Shown here piece after piece: positions 24,567 to 33,422 of a stretch of DNA of 64,000 nt. Location: positions 3,417,501-3,481,500 of the forward strand of contig NZ_JAUFPZ010000002.1 in the NCBI RefSeq assembly GCF_030409505.1. Reading direction: 5' to 3'. Under the pieces are notes generated by a model, which saw nothing but the letters and a program-made list of their open reading frames with translations, had not been told where the DNA came from and ran no database searches. A program made the translations under genes and the position numbers. The stretch's first letter is position 1. Each line of letters begins with the position of its first letter. Source of the DNA: Zunongwangia endophytica (lineage in GTDB: Bacteria > Bacteroidota > Bacteroidia > Flavobacteriales > Flavobacteriaceae).

Positions 24567-27320
24567 TTATAGACTGTAGCTAAGTCCCAACGAAAAGACA
24601 ATTCCTTTATTAAAATTGTTAATTACGTTCGTTCCGCCATTAATATCATCCTGAGTTAATTGAAATTCCGGATCCAAAATATTTTGGACTTTGGCACTAA
24701 CACCCCAATGCTTAGAGATAGTTCCTTTGGCGATAAAGTCTAATGTTGGAATACCAGTCTCAACAATATTACCTTGTTGCTGCACCCCTAAAGAGTAAAT
24801 ACGATCACTAAAATAGTTTAGAACAACAGATGACATTAAGTTGAAGTTAGTGCTATCGTAGTTGTAAGTAAGATCTGTATTAAGAACCCATGGAGATGCT
24901 CCTTCTAATTCATCTTCACTGTTTGTGAAATTAGTATTACGATTTGAAAGATCTTGTCTGGAATATAAATAAGATGTGTTTAAACCAAATGCTAATTCAT
25001 GTTTTCTGTTCTCACTAGATTCAAGGTTGAAAATTGTTTTGCGAACTTCTAATTCGGCCCCTGCAACATCCGCTTCTTCCCCCGAATTAATATAAGATAA
25101 TTGGTTAGCCGCAGAATTCACCTGTACGCGATTTATTGGATCTATAATTTTTTTGTAAAAACCGGTTAGAGATATGATTTGATTACCACCGAAATAAAAT
25201 TCATATTTTAGATCTAAGTTATAATTATCCGAGGCTTCTAAATCTGGATTACCGAAACTGGAAAAATTCACATTTTCATAAAGAAATGGAGCGACTTCTT
25301 TAAACTGTGGGTATGTATACGTCTTACTTCCGGTAAGTCTAAGAATACTATTTTCATTAAAATTGTATTTTCCAGTAAAACTTGGTAGCAAATATGTATT
25401 TTCTAAAGTCGACGGATCGGTGTTACGATTATTTTCACTGCTTGATAAGTTTGTGTCCCAGTTTACATATTGTTTAATATGCTCCAGACGTAGCCCTGCA
25501 TTTAATGTAAATGACTCACTGAATTGATAAAAAGCACTTGCGAATCCTGCGTGGATGTCTTTTTCTCCTTCATAGAAAAATGGGTCTAGAGGGTCAAAAT
25601 CAGCTCCAAAACCACTATTAGTTACCAGCCTAAAAGTGCCATCAGTCAAATTTTGTTGGTTAAATATTAAATCTGGATTAGAGCGATCTATAACGATTGG
25701 AGAACCAAAATCGTGATTGAATTGTAAGAAGTCGAATCTTCTGTCTGTGTTTCTGTAATCGTAACCCAAATCAATTTTTCCTTTTGGCTCCTCGTCATTA
25801 TCTATTACTCCGAAATTATAAGAGGTTTTTAAATGAGCAACAATTTCATTTTCTTCTAATTCTGAGAAGAAACGTAAATTGTAGCCGGGTGTTCCTACGG
25901 CGACGCGGTAATTGTCATTAGTTTGGTTGTAAACAAAAGTATTCTGTCTACGATCAGGTTCGTTCGCTCTAGTGATGTTGTAGCCTATTTTAGCTTCTAA
26001 ATTAATTCTATCCGTCAAAGTAAACTCACTTAAGATCTGGTTTACTAGCACAGTATTATCATTTATCTGCTGTCTTTTTATATAAGCGGAATCGTCTGTT
26101 TCTTCAGATATATTTGCTGATTGCCCAAAATAATTACCAACGCTTTGGTTATTATTATGAATATATAGCGAGTTGAAACCTATATTATGATCCCCAAAGC
26201 CATAATCTACATTCGCCATTAAAATCTGAGAAACATTATATTGATATTTCTGAAAATCGAGATCACGAAGCGGTAATCCCTGTGCATTGATTTCTTTAGT
26301 ATTTCCTTCGTTGTAGCTGTATTTACTGTCGAAAGATCCTATTAATAGAGTTTTTAAGCTGTTTTCTCCTATGTCGAATTTTTTCCCTATTTGGAAATTT
26401 GCATTCAGATTAACTTGAGAATTTTGGTTGTTTGGAGCCAAAGAGTTTTCGAAGCTATAATTGTCTAAACTGCTTATTGGGCTGTCTGAAGATAAACCGT
26501 ACCCAAACCAGGATCCTCCATCCACAGTTTCAAAGTCTTTGCTTACTGCACGGGTATTGATTCCCGATCCAATTCCTAGCTGTATCGTTTCTTTGCCGTA
26601 TAATTCTTTTGAAATGATATCAATATTTGCTCCAGCAAAATCTCCATACAAAGAACTTTGGAATGTTTTATTTATTCCAACACTATTAATAATATTGCTG
26701 TCAAAAAAATCTAGAGCGACGTTTTTGTATTCTGGATCTTCAGAAGGAAGAGGTAATCCATTAAGAGTGGTAGAGTTGTAACGGTCACCAAGACCTCTCA
26801 CAAAGACATTTTTTACTCCTTCTTGTTTACTTACACCAGCCATCTTTGTTAAAGCGCCTTGGGCATCACCAACACCTTTTCTCGCTAATTCCTGTGCGCT
26901 AATGTTTTCGATCATTTCAATGGCACCCTTTTGTTCTAATAAAAGTGCAACTTCACTATCTCTTCTGGAAACTGTAGTAATTACAACTTCATCTAAAGAT
27001 GCAGCACTGGCGCCTAAATCTGTATTTATTTCTGTAACTTTATCTGCAACCACCTGTACGTTTGGTATTTCTAAGGTCTCGTAACCTACAAAACTGAATA
27101 CCACAGTGTAAGTGCCGGGCTCTAATTTGTTTAGGACGTACAAACCGTCATAGTCTGATGTTGTTCCTTTAGAAGTTCCTTTAATTGTTACGTTGGCAAA
27201 CGCTAGTGGTTCACCGTTCATCTCGCGGTCGGTAAGCTTCCCTGCGATCGAACCTGTTGTTTCTTGAGCATTTACTACGATAGTAAGTAAAAATGCAATT
27301 AGTACTAAAAATTTATTCAT
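24567..27320 (-). CDS. TonB-dependent outer-membrane receptor with carboxypeptidase-like N-terminal domain
   Basis: A 917-residue beta-barrel receptor with a signal peptide (about residues 1-18), a CarboxypepD_reg-like domain (about 20-105, GSIAGKLTDREMNGEPLAFANVTIKG), a plug domain (about 130-235, with FVRGLGDRYNSTTLNGLPLP) and a 22-strand barrel ending GIVFSLGLSYSL. It imports a scarce solute using TonB energy. The partner lipoprotein follows it. The divergent neighbour is a PhoB-type regulator, with a Pho-box-like repeat in between, so a phosphate or organophosphate role is the best-supported guess, but the substrate is not shown by the sequence. Confidence 0.9.
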   Translation of the reverse strand: MNKFLVLIAFLLTIVVNAQETTGSIAGKLTDREMNGEPLAFANVTIKGTSKGTTSDYDGLYVLNKLEPGTYTVVFSFVGYETLEIPNVQVVADKVTEINTDLGASAASLDEVVITTVSRRDSEVALLLEQKGAIEMIENISAQELARKGVGDAQGALTKMAGVSKQEGVKNVFVRGLGDRYNSTTLNGLPLPSEDPEYKNVALDFFDSNIINSVGINKTFQSSLYGDFAGANIDIISKELYGKETIQLGIGSGINTRAVSKDFETVDGGSWFGYGLSSDSPISSLDNYSFENSLAPNNQNSQVNLNANFQIGKKFDIGENSLKTLLIGSFDSKYSYNEGNTKEINAQGLPLRDLDFQKYQYNVSQILMANVDYGFGDHNIGFNSLYIHNNNQSVGNYFGQSANISEETDDSAYIKRQQINDNTVLVNQILSEFTLTDRINLEAKIGYNITRANEPDRRQNTFVYNQTNDNYRVAVGTPGYNLRFFSELEENEIVAHLKTSYNFGVIDNDEEPKGKIDLGYDYRNTDRRFDFLQFNHDFGSPIVIDRSNPDLIFNQQNLTDGTFRLVTNSGFGADFDPLDPFFYEGEKDIHAGFASAFYQFSESFTLNAGLRLEHIKQYVNWDTNLSSSENNRNTDPSTLENTYLLPSFTGKYNFNENSILRLTGSKTYTYPQFKEVAPFLYENVNFSSFGNPDLEASDNYNLDLKYEFYFGGNQIISLTGFYKKIIDPINRVQVNSAANQLSYINSGEEADVAGAELEVRKTIFNLESSENRKHELAFGLNTSYLYSRQDLSNRNTNFTNSEDELEGASPWVLNTDLTYNYDSTNFNLMSSVVLNYFSDRIYSLGVQQQGNIVETGIPTLDFIAKGTISKHWGVSAKVQNILDPEFQLTQDDINGGTNVINNFNKGIVFSLGLSYSL

Positions 27321-27372
27321 CCCTTTGTTTGATTCTTGAGTGCAAATTAAAGGGGGGTATGTAAAGCTTGTG

Positions 27373-27398
27373 TTAACGGCAAATTAACGCTTTGTCAT
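27373..27398. promoter_or_regulatory. Pho-box-like direct repeat
   Basis: TTAACG (27373-27378), five bases, TTAACG (27384-27389): an 11-bp-period direct repeat, then TGTCAT (27393-27398). The period and the TTAAC core agree with PhoP/PhoB-type binding sites in other phyla (Bacillus PhoP TTAACA-N5-TTAACA; E. coli CTGTCAT half-sites). It lies 53 bp upstream of the TonB receptor start and about 120 bp before the regulator gene. Binding is inferred. Confidence 0.5.
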
Positions 27399-27436
27399 TT
27401 TAGTGTTATGTAAAGGTTACTAAATAAATGCTTAAA

Positions 27437-27465
27437 TTGTAGGTTGAAATTAATAATTACATTTA
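27437..27465 (+). promoter_or_regulatory. Promoter candidate for the two-component operon
   Basis: TTG at 27437-27439 and TACATTTA at 27458-27465 with an 18-bp spacer, one mismatch from TAnnTTTG. It is followed by CCCCGTA, shared with the putative promoter at 49422-49436. Confidence 0.45.
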
Positions 27466-27495
27466 CCCCGTATTTGTTAAAATCTATACAATAAA

Positions 27496-28179
27496 ATGAA
27501 GAAAAAAGACATCCGTATCCTTCTAGTAGACGATGAGCCAGATATTCTTGAAATCGTTGGCTATAACCTTTCTGCCGAAGGGTATCAGGTTATTACAGCC
27601 GATAATGGCGCAGATGCGGTAAAAGTGGCAAAAAAGAAAACTCCGCATCTTATAATATTAGATGTAATGATGCCGGGTATGGATGGTATTGAGGCTTGTG
27701 AACAAATGAGAAAAATCACTGAGCTTGATGAAACAATAATTACTTTTCTAACGGCAAGAGGTGAAGACTATTCTCAAATGGCCGGGTTTGATGCCGGAGC
27801 AGACGATTATATCACTAAGCCAATAAAGCCAAAAGTTTTAATTAGTAAGGTGAAAGCTTTATTAAGAAGGTTTAGAGATGAAGAAGCAACTTCTAACATC
27901 GTAAAGGTGGGAGAAATTGTAATTAATAGAGACGAATATAAAGTAGTGAAAAACAAAGAGGAAATGATTTTGCCTCGTAAAGAATTTGAGTTACTTTCAT
28001 TATTAGCTTCTAAACCGGGTAAGGTCTTTAAAAGAGAAGATATTCTAGACAAAGTTTGGGGTAACGAAGTTGTTGTTGGCGGTCGTACTATCGATGTTCA
28101 TATTCGTAAATTAAGAGAGAAAATTGGAGACGACAGCTTTAAAACCGTAAAAGGAGTTGGTTATAAGTTTGTAGTTTAA
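27496..28179 (+). CDS. OmpR/PhoB-family response regulator
   Basis: A 227-residue regulator. The receiver domain (residues about 6-120) has the acidic pair Asp12/Asp13, the phospho-acceptor Asp56 in LIILDVMMPG, and the KPIKP lysine. The C-terminal winged-helix (about 135-226) includes LLASKPGKVFKREDILDKVW and RTIDVHIRKLREKI. It is closest in style to PhoB/RprY-type regulators. Its stop overlaps the histidine kinase ATG by one base. The Pho-box-like repeat in the upstream region supports, but does not prove, autoregulation and control of the divergent TonB operon. Confidence 0.95.
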   Translation: MKKKDIRILLVDDEPDILEIVGYNLSAEGYQVITADNGADAVKVAKKKTPHLIILDVMMPGMDGIEACEQMRKITELDETIITFLTARGEDYSQMAGFDAGADDYITKPIKPKVLISKVKALLRRFRDEEATSNIVKVGEIVINRDEYKVVKNKEEMILPRKEFELLSLLASKPGKVFKREDILDKVWGNEVVVGGRTIDVHIRKLREKIGDDSFKTVKGVGYKFVV

Positions 28180-29264
28180 TGGCAAAAAAATTTAAGAAGT
28201 CCTACACGTTCGCAATAAAGACCTCTTTGTACTTAACCTTATTTTTAAGCGGTCTTTGGGCTGCTTTTTCTTATTTATCAGGTAATTTTCATTGGTGGGC
28301 TTTGCTCGGCTTTGTTGCAGTTTGTTATATATTTTCTTTTTTTATCACTCAATATCGGGTAGAGAACTTTATCTATAAAAGGATCAAGAAAATCTACGAT
28401 GATGTATCCTTGCTAGATTCCTCGACTTTAAGACCCAATCAGGTAACTACAGATATGGCTTCTTTAACCAGAGAAGTAGAGAAATTTGCCGAGCATAAAA
28501 AGTTAGAAATCGAAACTTTAAAAGTGCGTGAAAATTATAGAAAAGAGTTTATGGGAAATGTTTCTCATGAACTTAAAACACCACTTTTTACCGTTCAGGG
28601 ATATATTTTGACTTTGATTGACGGTGCTATGAAAGATAAAACGGTGCGAAAAAAGTATCTACAACGTGCCAGTAAAGGAGTTGAGCGTCTAATCTATATT
28701 GTAAAAGATCTTGATATGATCACCAAATTAGAAACTGGTGATTTACATCTTTATATAGAAGATTTTAATATCGTAGAGCTTATCCAGAATACTTTCGATC
28801 TTCTGGAAATGAAAGCGGCCAAGAAAAATATCACCTTAACCTTCGATATGCCTTATCAAGAAGCCATTTTCGTGAAGGCCGATAAAGAGAGAATTCAGCA
28901 GATAATTACGAATCTTGTTGTGAACTCAGTTAAATACGGTAAAGAAGGAGGTACTACAGAAATTAGTATAGAAAACCTTATCAAAAACAAAGTTATTGTA
29001 CGAGTGACGGATAATGGAGAAGGGATTGAAAAAGAAAATATTCCTCGTTTATTTGAGCGATTTTATCGCGTAGATAAAAGTGGTTCTCGTAAAGAAGGTG
29101 GCTCTGGCTTAGGTTTGTCTATAGTAAAACATATTATCGAAGCGCACCAGGAGAAAATTTATGTAGAAAGTGTGTTCGGAGTAGGAAGTGAATTTTCATT
29201 TACGCTCGAAAAGAGCAAAGAGATCCCGAAAAGAGTGATCGAAATGGATGCTTCTGAATCCTGA
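28179..29264 (+). CDS. PhoR-like sensor histidine kinase
   Basis: A 361-residue membrane kinase. Two transmembrane segments (about residues 15-35 and 40-58) are joined by a very short loop, so there is almost no periplasmic sensor. A linker follows, then HisKA with His130 in FMGNVSHELKTP, and a HATPase_c domain with LVVNSVKYG (N box), VTDNGEGI (G1), FERFYRVD (F box) and GGSGLGLSIV (G2). The short sensor region is like PhoR-type kinases that receive input through partner membrane proteins. Its last 69 bp overlap the convergent glycosyltransferase-like gene. Confidence 0.95.
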   Translation: MAKKFKKSYTFAIKTSLYLTLFLSGLWAAFSYLSGNFHWWALLGFVAVCYIFSFFITQYRVENFIYKRIKKIYDDVSLLDSSTLRPNQVTTDMASLTREVEKFAEHKKLEIETLKVRENYRKEFMGNVSHELKTPLFTVQGYILTLIDGAMKDKTVRKKYLQRASKGVERLIYIVKDLDMITKLETGDLHLYIEDFNIVELIQNTFDLLEMKAAKKNITLTFDMPYQEAIFVKADKERIQQIITNLVVNSVKYGKEGGTTEISIENLIKNKVIVRVTDNGEGIEKENIPRLFERFYRVDKSGSRKEGGSGLGLSIVKHIIEAHQEKIYVESVFGVGSEFSFTLEKSKEIPKRVIEMDASES

Positions 29265-30254
29265 AAATTCTTCTAAATCATTCAATTTTTCTAAAGAGAA
29301 GTCATCTTGAGTGCAAAATGGAGCAATTACCAATTTCTGAAGTCTTTCCGCTAGATATTCTTGTTCAAACTGCCCTGGTGTAGGAATAAAAAACGCTTTT
29401 GCTTCAATTTTATTCAAATCCATAATCGTGGTGTAGCCAGATCTGGCAATAACTACATTGCAACTATTCAGGGCTTGTTGTAAAACAGCACCGTAAAGGT
29501 TATTCCGAATATTAATATTGGCGTTTTTTGATGAGATTTCTTCCGTAGAAAATACTCCGCGAATAAATAGAATTTTATTTTCTGTCTTTTCAAATACCTT
29601 CAGTAATCGCTGCTCTAAAAAGCTTCGTTGAGGTTCTGGACCAGATAAAATGATAAGATAATCATAGATTTTAGGCCAGGTTCGTTTTTCAATTCGGCTT
29701 AAAGGACCTATATATTTTATTGCTGAATTTTCAGTTTTCAAATGTCCTAGAATACCGCTTAAGTTTTTAGGCCCGGGATAATCGGGAACCCAACATTCGT
29801 CAAATTTTTCAATATACTTTTGTTGAATTTTACTGCTGAAATATGTGGTGCTGCCCGAGAGTACATTTAATTGGTGGGTTATAAATATACTTTTCAATTT
29901 TTTGCGTCGAACTCCCCAGCGATTGTCTGAAATTATTCCGATAATGCCATATTCTTTGACTATAATTTTAGTCGCTTTTTTTTCAGCCTTAATAGTTTTT
30001 AAAATTCGCGGACTATCAAAAAGTAACTTCCATTTTAAATTTTCTGGAGTTTTAGAATATTCAATATTATAAGAAGGTAGGCTTACACAAATAATGTGAG
30101 GAAATTCTTTTTGTAATAATTTAAGCGCATCACCATCTGAGGCTAAAATAGGCTCGAAGTCATTTTTTAATAACGCCTTAATTACAGGAATACACCTTGC
30201 GGCGTGGCCAAGCCCCCAATTTAAAGCAGCTACTAAAATTCTACCTTTATGCAT
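29196..30254 (-). CDS. GT28/MurG-like glycosyltransferase-family protein
   Basis: A 352-residue protein with the N-terminal GRILVAALNWGLGHAARCIPVI motif of the UDP-glycosyltransferase/MurG GT-B fold. Its C-terminal half has IARSGYTTIMDL and FFIPTPGQFEQEYLA, the acceptor/donor nucleotide-sugar region. The substrate is unknown, and it is not MurG itself. The 3' end overlaps the histidine kinase gene by 69 bp in the opposite direction. The C-terminal LEEFSGFRSIHFDHS tail looks genuine for the family, so both reading frames seem real. Confidence 0.78.
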   Translation of the reverse strand: MHKGRILVAALNWGLGHAARCIPVIKALLKNDFEPILASDGDALKLLQKEFPHIICVSLPSYNIEYSKTPENLKWKLLFDSPRILKTIKAEKKATKIIVKEYGIIGIISDNRWGVRRKKLKSIFITHQLNVLSGSTTYFSSKIQQKYIEKFDECWVPDYPGPKNLSGILGHLKTENSAIKYIGPLSRIEKRTWPKIYDYLIILSGPEPQRSFLEQRLLKVFEKTENKILFIRGVFSTEEISSKNANINIRNNLYGAVLQQALNSCNVVIARSGYTTIMDLNKIEAKAFFIPTPGQFEQEYLAERLQKLVIAPFCTQDDFSLEKLNDLEEFSGFRSIHFDHSFRDLFALFERK

Positions 30255-30389
30255 ACCACAAATATATGTTTGTATGAAGAACAGCGCGTTTTTGTCGATT
30301 AAAAAAACATCACCAAAGTTTTAAATATGACCTTTAGATTCACAATCCATCATTCCTAAAGCTGGAAATTATACAATTGTCAGCGCAGC

Positions 30390-30424
30390 TTTGCCAAAAA
30401 CTCAAATAATATTCTATAAATTTG
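30390..30424 (+). promoter_or_regulatory. Promoter of trmB
   Basis: TTTG (30390-30393), 23-bp spacer, TAAATTTG (30417-30424), an exact -7 element 20 bp before the GTG start at 30445. The spacer is at the long end of the usual range. Confidence 0.6.
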
Positions 30425-30444
30425 TCGAAACTCAATTTTTAACT

Positions 30445-31119
30445 GTGGGAAGTAAGAATAAATTAAAGCGTTTTAAAGATAACGAGGTATTTTCTAATGT
30501 AGTTCAACCTAAAAGAGAAGATTTAACTGATGCTCAGTTTGAATACAAAGGAAAATGGGGTAGTGATTTTTTCAAAAATGATAAGCCTATAGTATTAGAA
30601 TTGGGTTGTGGTAAAGGAGAATACAGCGTTGGTTTAGCAGAGGCTTATCCCGATAAAAACTTTATTGGTATAGATATTAAAGGAGCTCGATTTTGGCGAG
30701 GAGCTAAAACAGCTTTAGAAGATGGGTTAGAGAATGTTGGGTTTTTAAGAACTCAAATAGAACTTATTGATCATGTTTTTGCAGAGAACGAAATTAGCGA
30801 AATTTGGATCACATTTCCAGATCCCCAGATTAAATATAAAAGAACAAAGCATCGTTTAACGAATGCGGAGTTTTTACAGAAGTATAAAAAGATCCTGAAG
30901 CCAGATGGAGAGGTAAATCTAAAAACCGATAGTGAATTTATGCATGGCTATACTTTGGGCTTGCTTCACGGTGCCGGGCACGAGGTTATTTATGCTAATC
31001 ACCATGTTTATAAGAATGAAGGAGCACCAAAAGAGGTGACAGATATCCAAACTTTCTATGAAAAACAGTATCTTGAAAAAGGAAAACCCATAACGTATAT
31101 TAAATTCAGAATAAAATAA
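30445..31119 (+). CDS. trmB: tRNA (guanine-46-N7)-methyltransferase
   Basis: A class I SAM-dependent methyltransferase of 224 residues that methylates G46 of tRNA. The SAM loop LELGCGKGEYSVGLA and the family motif IWITFPDPQIKYKRTKHRLT (catalytic Asp and Arg) are clear. GTG at 30445 is chosen because the family N-terminus is GSKNKLKRFK, and because an upstream in-frame TTG at 30391 lies inside the promoter. The gap to the next gene is 7 bp. Confidence 0.93.
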   Translation: MGSKNKLKRFKDNEVFSNVVQPKREDLTDAQFEYKGKWGSDFFKNDKPIVLELGCGKGEYSVGLAEAYPDKNFIGIDIKGARFWRGAKTALEDGLENVGFLRTQIELIDHVFAENEISEIWITFPDPQIKYKRTKHRLTNAEFLQKYKKILKPDGEVNLKTDSEFMHGYTLGLLHGAGHEVIYANHHVYKNEGAPKEVTDIQTFYEKQYLEKGKPITYIKFRIK

Positions 31120-31126
31120 AAGGTTT

Positions 31127-31750
31127 TTGGAAGAAGCACGGATTTTTCTCATCGTATATTTTGCTGCTCTTTTTGGAGTTTTGCCGCCCGGTCTTGTAAA
31201 TATGACTGTGGCTAAAACCTGCATAGAACGCGGTAAGAAAAACGGAATGCTGGTCGCTATTGGCGCTTCTATAGTTATCTTAATTCAGGCTCTTGTGGCC
31301 GTTCTGTTAGCTAAATATATATTTGATCATCCTTTTGTGCAGCGCGTAATGCTAAGAGCTGCATTGGTGATTTTCATTATTTTAGGAGTATATTTTTTTA
31401 TTCAGGCAAAAAATAAAAAAGGCGCTCCCTCTCATTCCAAGAAAAAAAATAAAAACAGTTTGTATAAGGGTATGCTAATCGCAGCCCTAAACATATTTCC
31501 GATTCCTTATTTCTGCGCGATTGCAGGCGGATTTAACGTAGGTGTGGGTGTAAGTTACAACTGGTTTAAAATTATAGCTTTTGCTATTGCAGCATCATTA
31601 GGAAGTTTTACGAGCCTCTATTTATATGTACTTTCTTTTATTAAGATTGAAAGTAAAGCAGAGAAATTCGCTAAATATTCTAATTACTTCATGGCTGGTC
31701 TAATGCTGATCCTGATCATCGTGACTATTTTTAGAATTTACAACTCATGA
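31127..31750 (+). CDS. LysE-family amino-acid exporter
   Basis: A 207-residue integral membrane protein with about six hydrophobic segments and the LysE/RhtB-type start (YFAALFGVLPPGLVNMTVAK), where the PPG in the first helix is typical. It probably exports an amino acid. It starts with TTG at 31127 and ends with an ATGA overlap with the alkyltransferase-like gene, so trmB, lysE-like and the next gene form one operon. Substrate not assigned. Confidence 0.85.
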   Translation: MEEARIFLIVYFAALFGVLPPGLVNMTVAKTCIERGKKNGMLVAIGASIVILIQALVAVLLAKYIFDHPFVQRVMLRAALVIFIILGVYFFIQAKNKKGAPSHSKKKNKNSLYKGMLIAALNIFPIPYFCAIAGGFNVGVGVSYNWFKIIAFAIAASLGSFTSLYLYVLSFIKIESKAEKFAKYSNYFMAGLMLILIIVTIFRIYNS

Positions 31751-32091
31751 GTGCTAATGCCGGTTTTTTTGCAAAAGTCTACGAAGTTGCTTCTCAAATT
31801 CCGGAAGGACGTGTTACTTCTTACGGTGCCATTGCCAAATATTTAGGCGCAGCCAAAAGTGCAAGAATGGTTGGTTGGGCAATGAATGCCTCTAAAGATA
31901 GAGAAGAGGTTCCTGCGCATCGTGTGGTAAATAGAAATGGGATATTAACCGGTAAAATTCATTTTGGCGGCACAAATGCGATGCAACAATTGTTAGAAGC
32001 AGAAGGTGTCACAGTTAAAGATCTTAAAATTATAGATTTTGAAACTATATTTTGGGATCCCATGCAAGAGCTTTTTACTGAAGATAAGTAG
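31747..32091 (+). CDS. Alkyltransferase-like (ATL) protein, MGMT family without the acceptor cysteine
   Basis: A 114-residue DNA-binding protein of the O6-alkylguanine-DNA alkyltransferase family. Where the alkyl-accepting cysteine of PCHRV would sit, the sequence is PAHRV (Ala57), so it cannot repair by alkyl transfer. Tyr26 and the Arg40 finger region (SARMVGWAM) that flip and stabilise the alkylguanine are kept. ATLs bind the lesion and hand it to nucleotide excision repair. Translated from an ATGA overlap with the LysE-like gene. Confidence 0.88.
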   Translation: MSANAGFFAKVYEVASQIPEGRVTSYGAIAKYLGAAKSARMVGWAMNASKDREEVPAHRVVNRNGILTGKIHFGGTNAMQQLLEAEGVTVKDLKIIDFETIFWDPMQELFTEDK

Positions 32092-32225
32092 CAGATAATT
32101 GTAAGGTTTTTGATTATTATCACACTTATTTTATGGTAATATGAATTCAGAAAAACTGAATTATTTGAGAAATACAAGAGTAGATCAATTCTTTGCAAAA
32201 GCTTCGTGTTCTTAGCATTTCAAGT

Positions 32226-32233
32226 TATATTTG
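32226..32233 (+). promoter_or_regulatory. Promoter -7 element for the Mrp operon
   Basis: TATATTTG, an exact TAnnTTTG match about 46 bp before the Mrp start; followed by CATTTAG. No clear -33 box. Confidence 0.55.
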
Positions 32234-32279
32234 CATTTAGAATCGGTCTAATTAGAAGATATTCTTACTGATAAATTTT

Positions 32280-33422
32280 ATGAAATTAGATAGAAAAGAA
32301 ATCATAAGTGCACTAGAAACTATTAGTGTTGCCGGAGAAGGCAAAAACATGGTAGAAAGTGGTGCATTGCAAAATGTAATGACTTTTGGTGACGAGGTTG
32401 TTGTGGATTTGGTATTAAGTTCGCCTGCTTTGCATATTAAAAAGCGAGCTGAAGTGGATGTGATGAAAACTATTCACGACAAAGTTTACGAAAAAGCAAA
32501 GGTTAAAGTAAATATTAAAATTGAAGCTCCCGAGACTGAAAAAAAGGCTCCTGAAATTAAAGGAAAAGCAATTCCCGGGATCAAGAATGTAGTTGCTATA
32601 GCTTCTGGAAAAGGTGGTGTAGGGAAATCTACGGTAACTGCAAATTTGGCGGTTACTTTATCTAAAATGGGCTTTAAAGTAGGTGTATTAGATGCTGATA
32701 TCTATGGGCCTTCAGTGCCAATTATGTTCGATGTTGCTACAGAAAGACCACTATCGGTTAATGTAGATGGTAAATCTAAAATGAAGCCTGTAGAAAATTA
32801 CGGGGTAAAGATTCTTTCTATAGGATTTTTTACCAAACCTAGCCAGGCTGTTATTTGGAGAGGACCAATGGCTGCAAAAGCATTAAATCAAATGATTTTT
32901 GATGCAGCATGGGGAGAATTGGATTTTCTTCTAGTAGATCTACCTCCAGGAACAGGTGATATTCATTTGTCTATTATGCAATCATTGCCAATAACAGGTG
33001 CAGTTGTTGTAAGTACACCGCAAAATGTGGCATTGGCAGATGCGAAAAAAGGAGTAGCAATGTTTCAGCAGGAGAGTATAAATGTACCTGTGCTGGGTAT
33101 TGTAGAAAATATGGCGTATTTTACTCCAGAAGAGTTGCCAGAAAATAAATATTACATTTTTGGAGAACAAGGAGCTAAAAACCTTTCCGAAGATTTACAA
33201 ATAGCATTTTTGGGAGAAGTGCCATTGGTGCAGAGTCTTAGAGAATCTGGAGATATAGGCCGTCCCGCTGCACTTCAGGAAAACACACCTCTAGAGGAGT
33301 CTTTTAAAGAAATCACCAGAAATATTGTACAAGAGACGGTAAAAAGAAACAAAAGCTTACCTCCAACCGAGGCGATTAAGATCACCACGATGGCTGGATG
33401 TAGTGCGGTTAAAACAAAGTAA
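32280..33422 (+). CDS. mrp: Mrp/NBP35-family Fe-S cluster carrier ATPase
   Basis: A 380-residue P-loop protein. The N-terminal MIP18/DUF59 domain spans about residues 1-95, followed by the deviant Walker A SGKGGVGKST near residue 110 and switch/Walker B LLVDLPPGTGD. It binds and transfers Fe-S clusters in cytosolic assembly. The CxxC pair usually present in NBP35-type proteins is replaced by a MAYFTPEELPENKYY segment; a single Cys lies near the C-terminus (AGCSAVKTK). It abuts the NifU-like gene with zero gap. Confidence 0.93.
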   Translation: MKLDRKEIISALETISVAGEGKNMVESGALQNVMTFGDEVVVDLVLSSPALHIKKRAEVDVMKTIHDKVYEKAKVKVNIKIEAPETEKKAPEIKGKAIPGIKNVVAIASGKGGVGKSTVTANLAVTLSKMGFKVGVLDADIYGPSVPIMFDVATERPLSVNVDGKSKMKPVENYGVKILSIGFFTKPSQAVIWRGPMAAKALNQMIFDAAWGELDFLLVDLPPGTGDIHLSIMQSLPITGAVVVSTPQNVALADAKKGVAMFQQESINVPVLGIVENMAYFTPEELPENKYYIFGEQGAKNLSEDLQIAFLGEVPLVQSLRESGDIGRPAALQENTPLEESFKEITRNIVQETVKRNKSLPPTEAIKITTMAGCSAVKTK

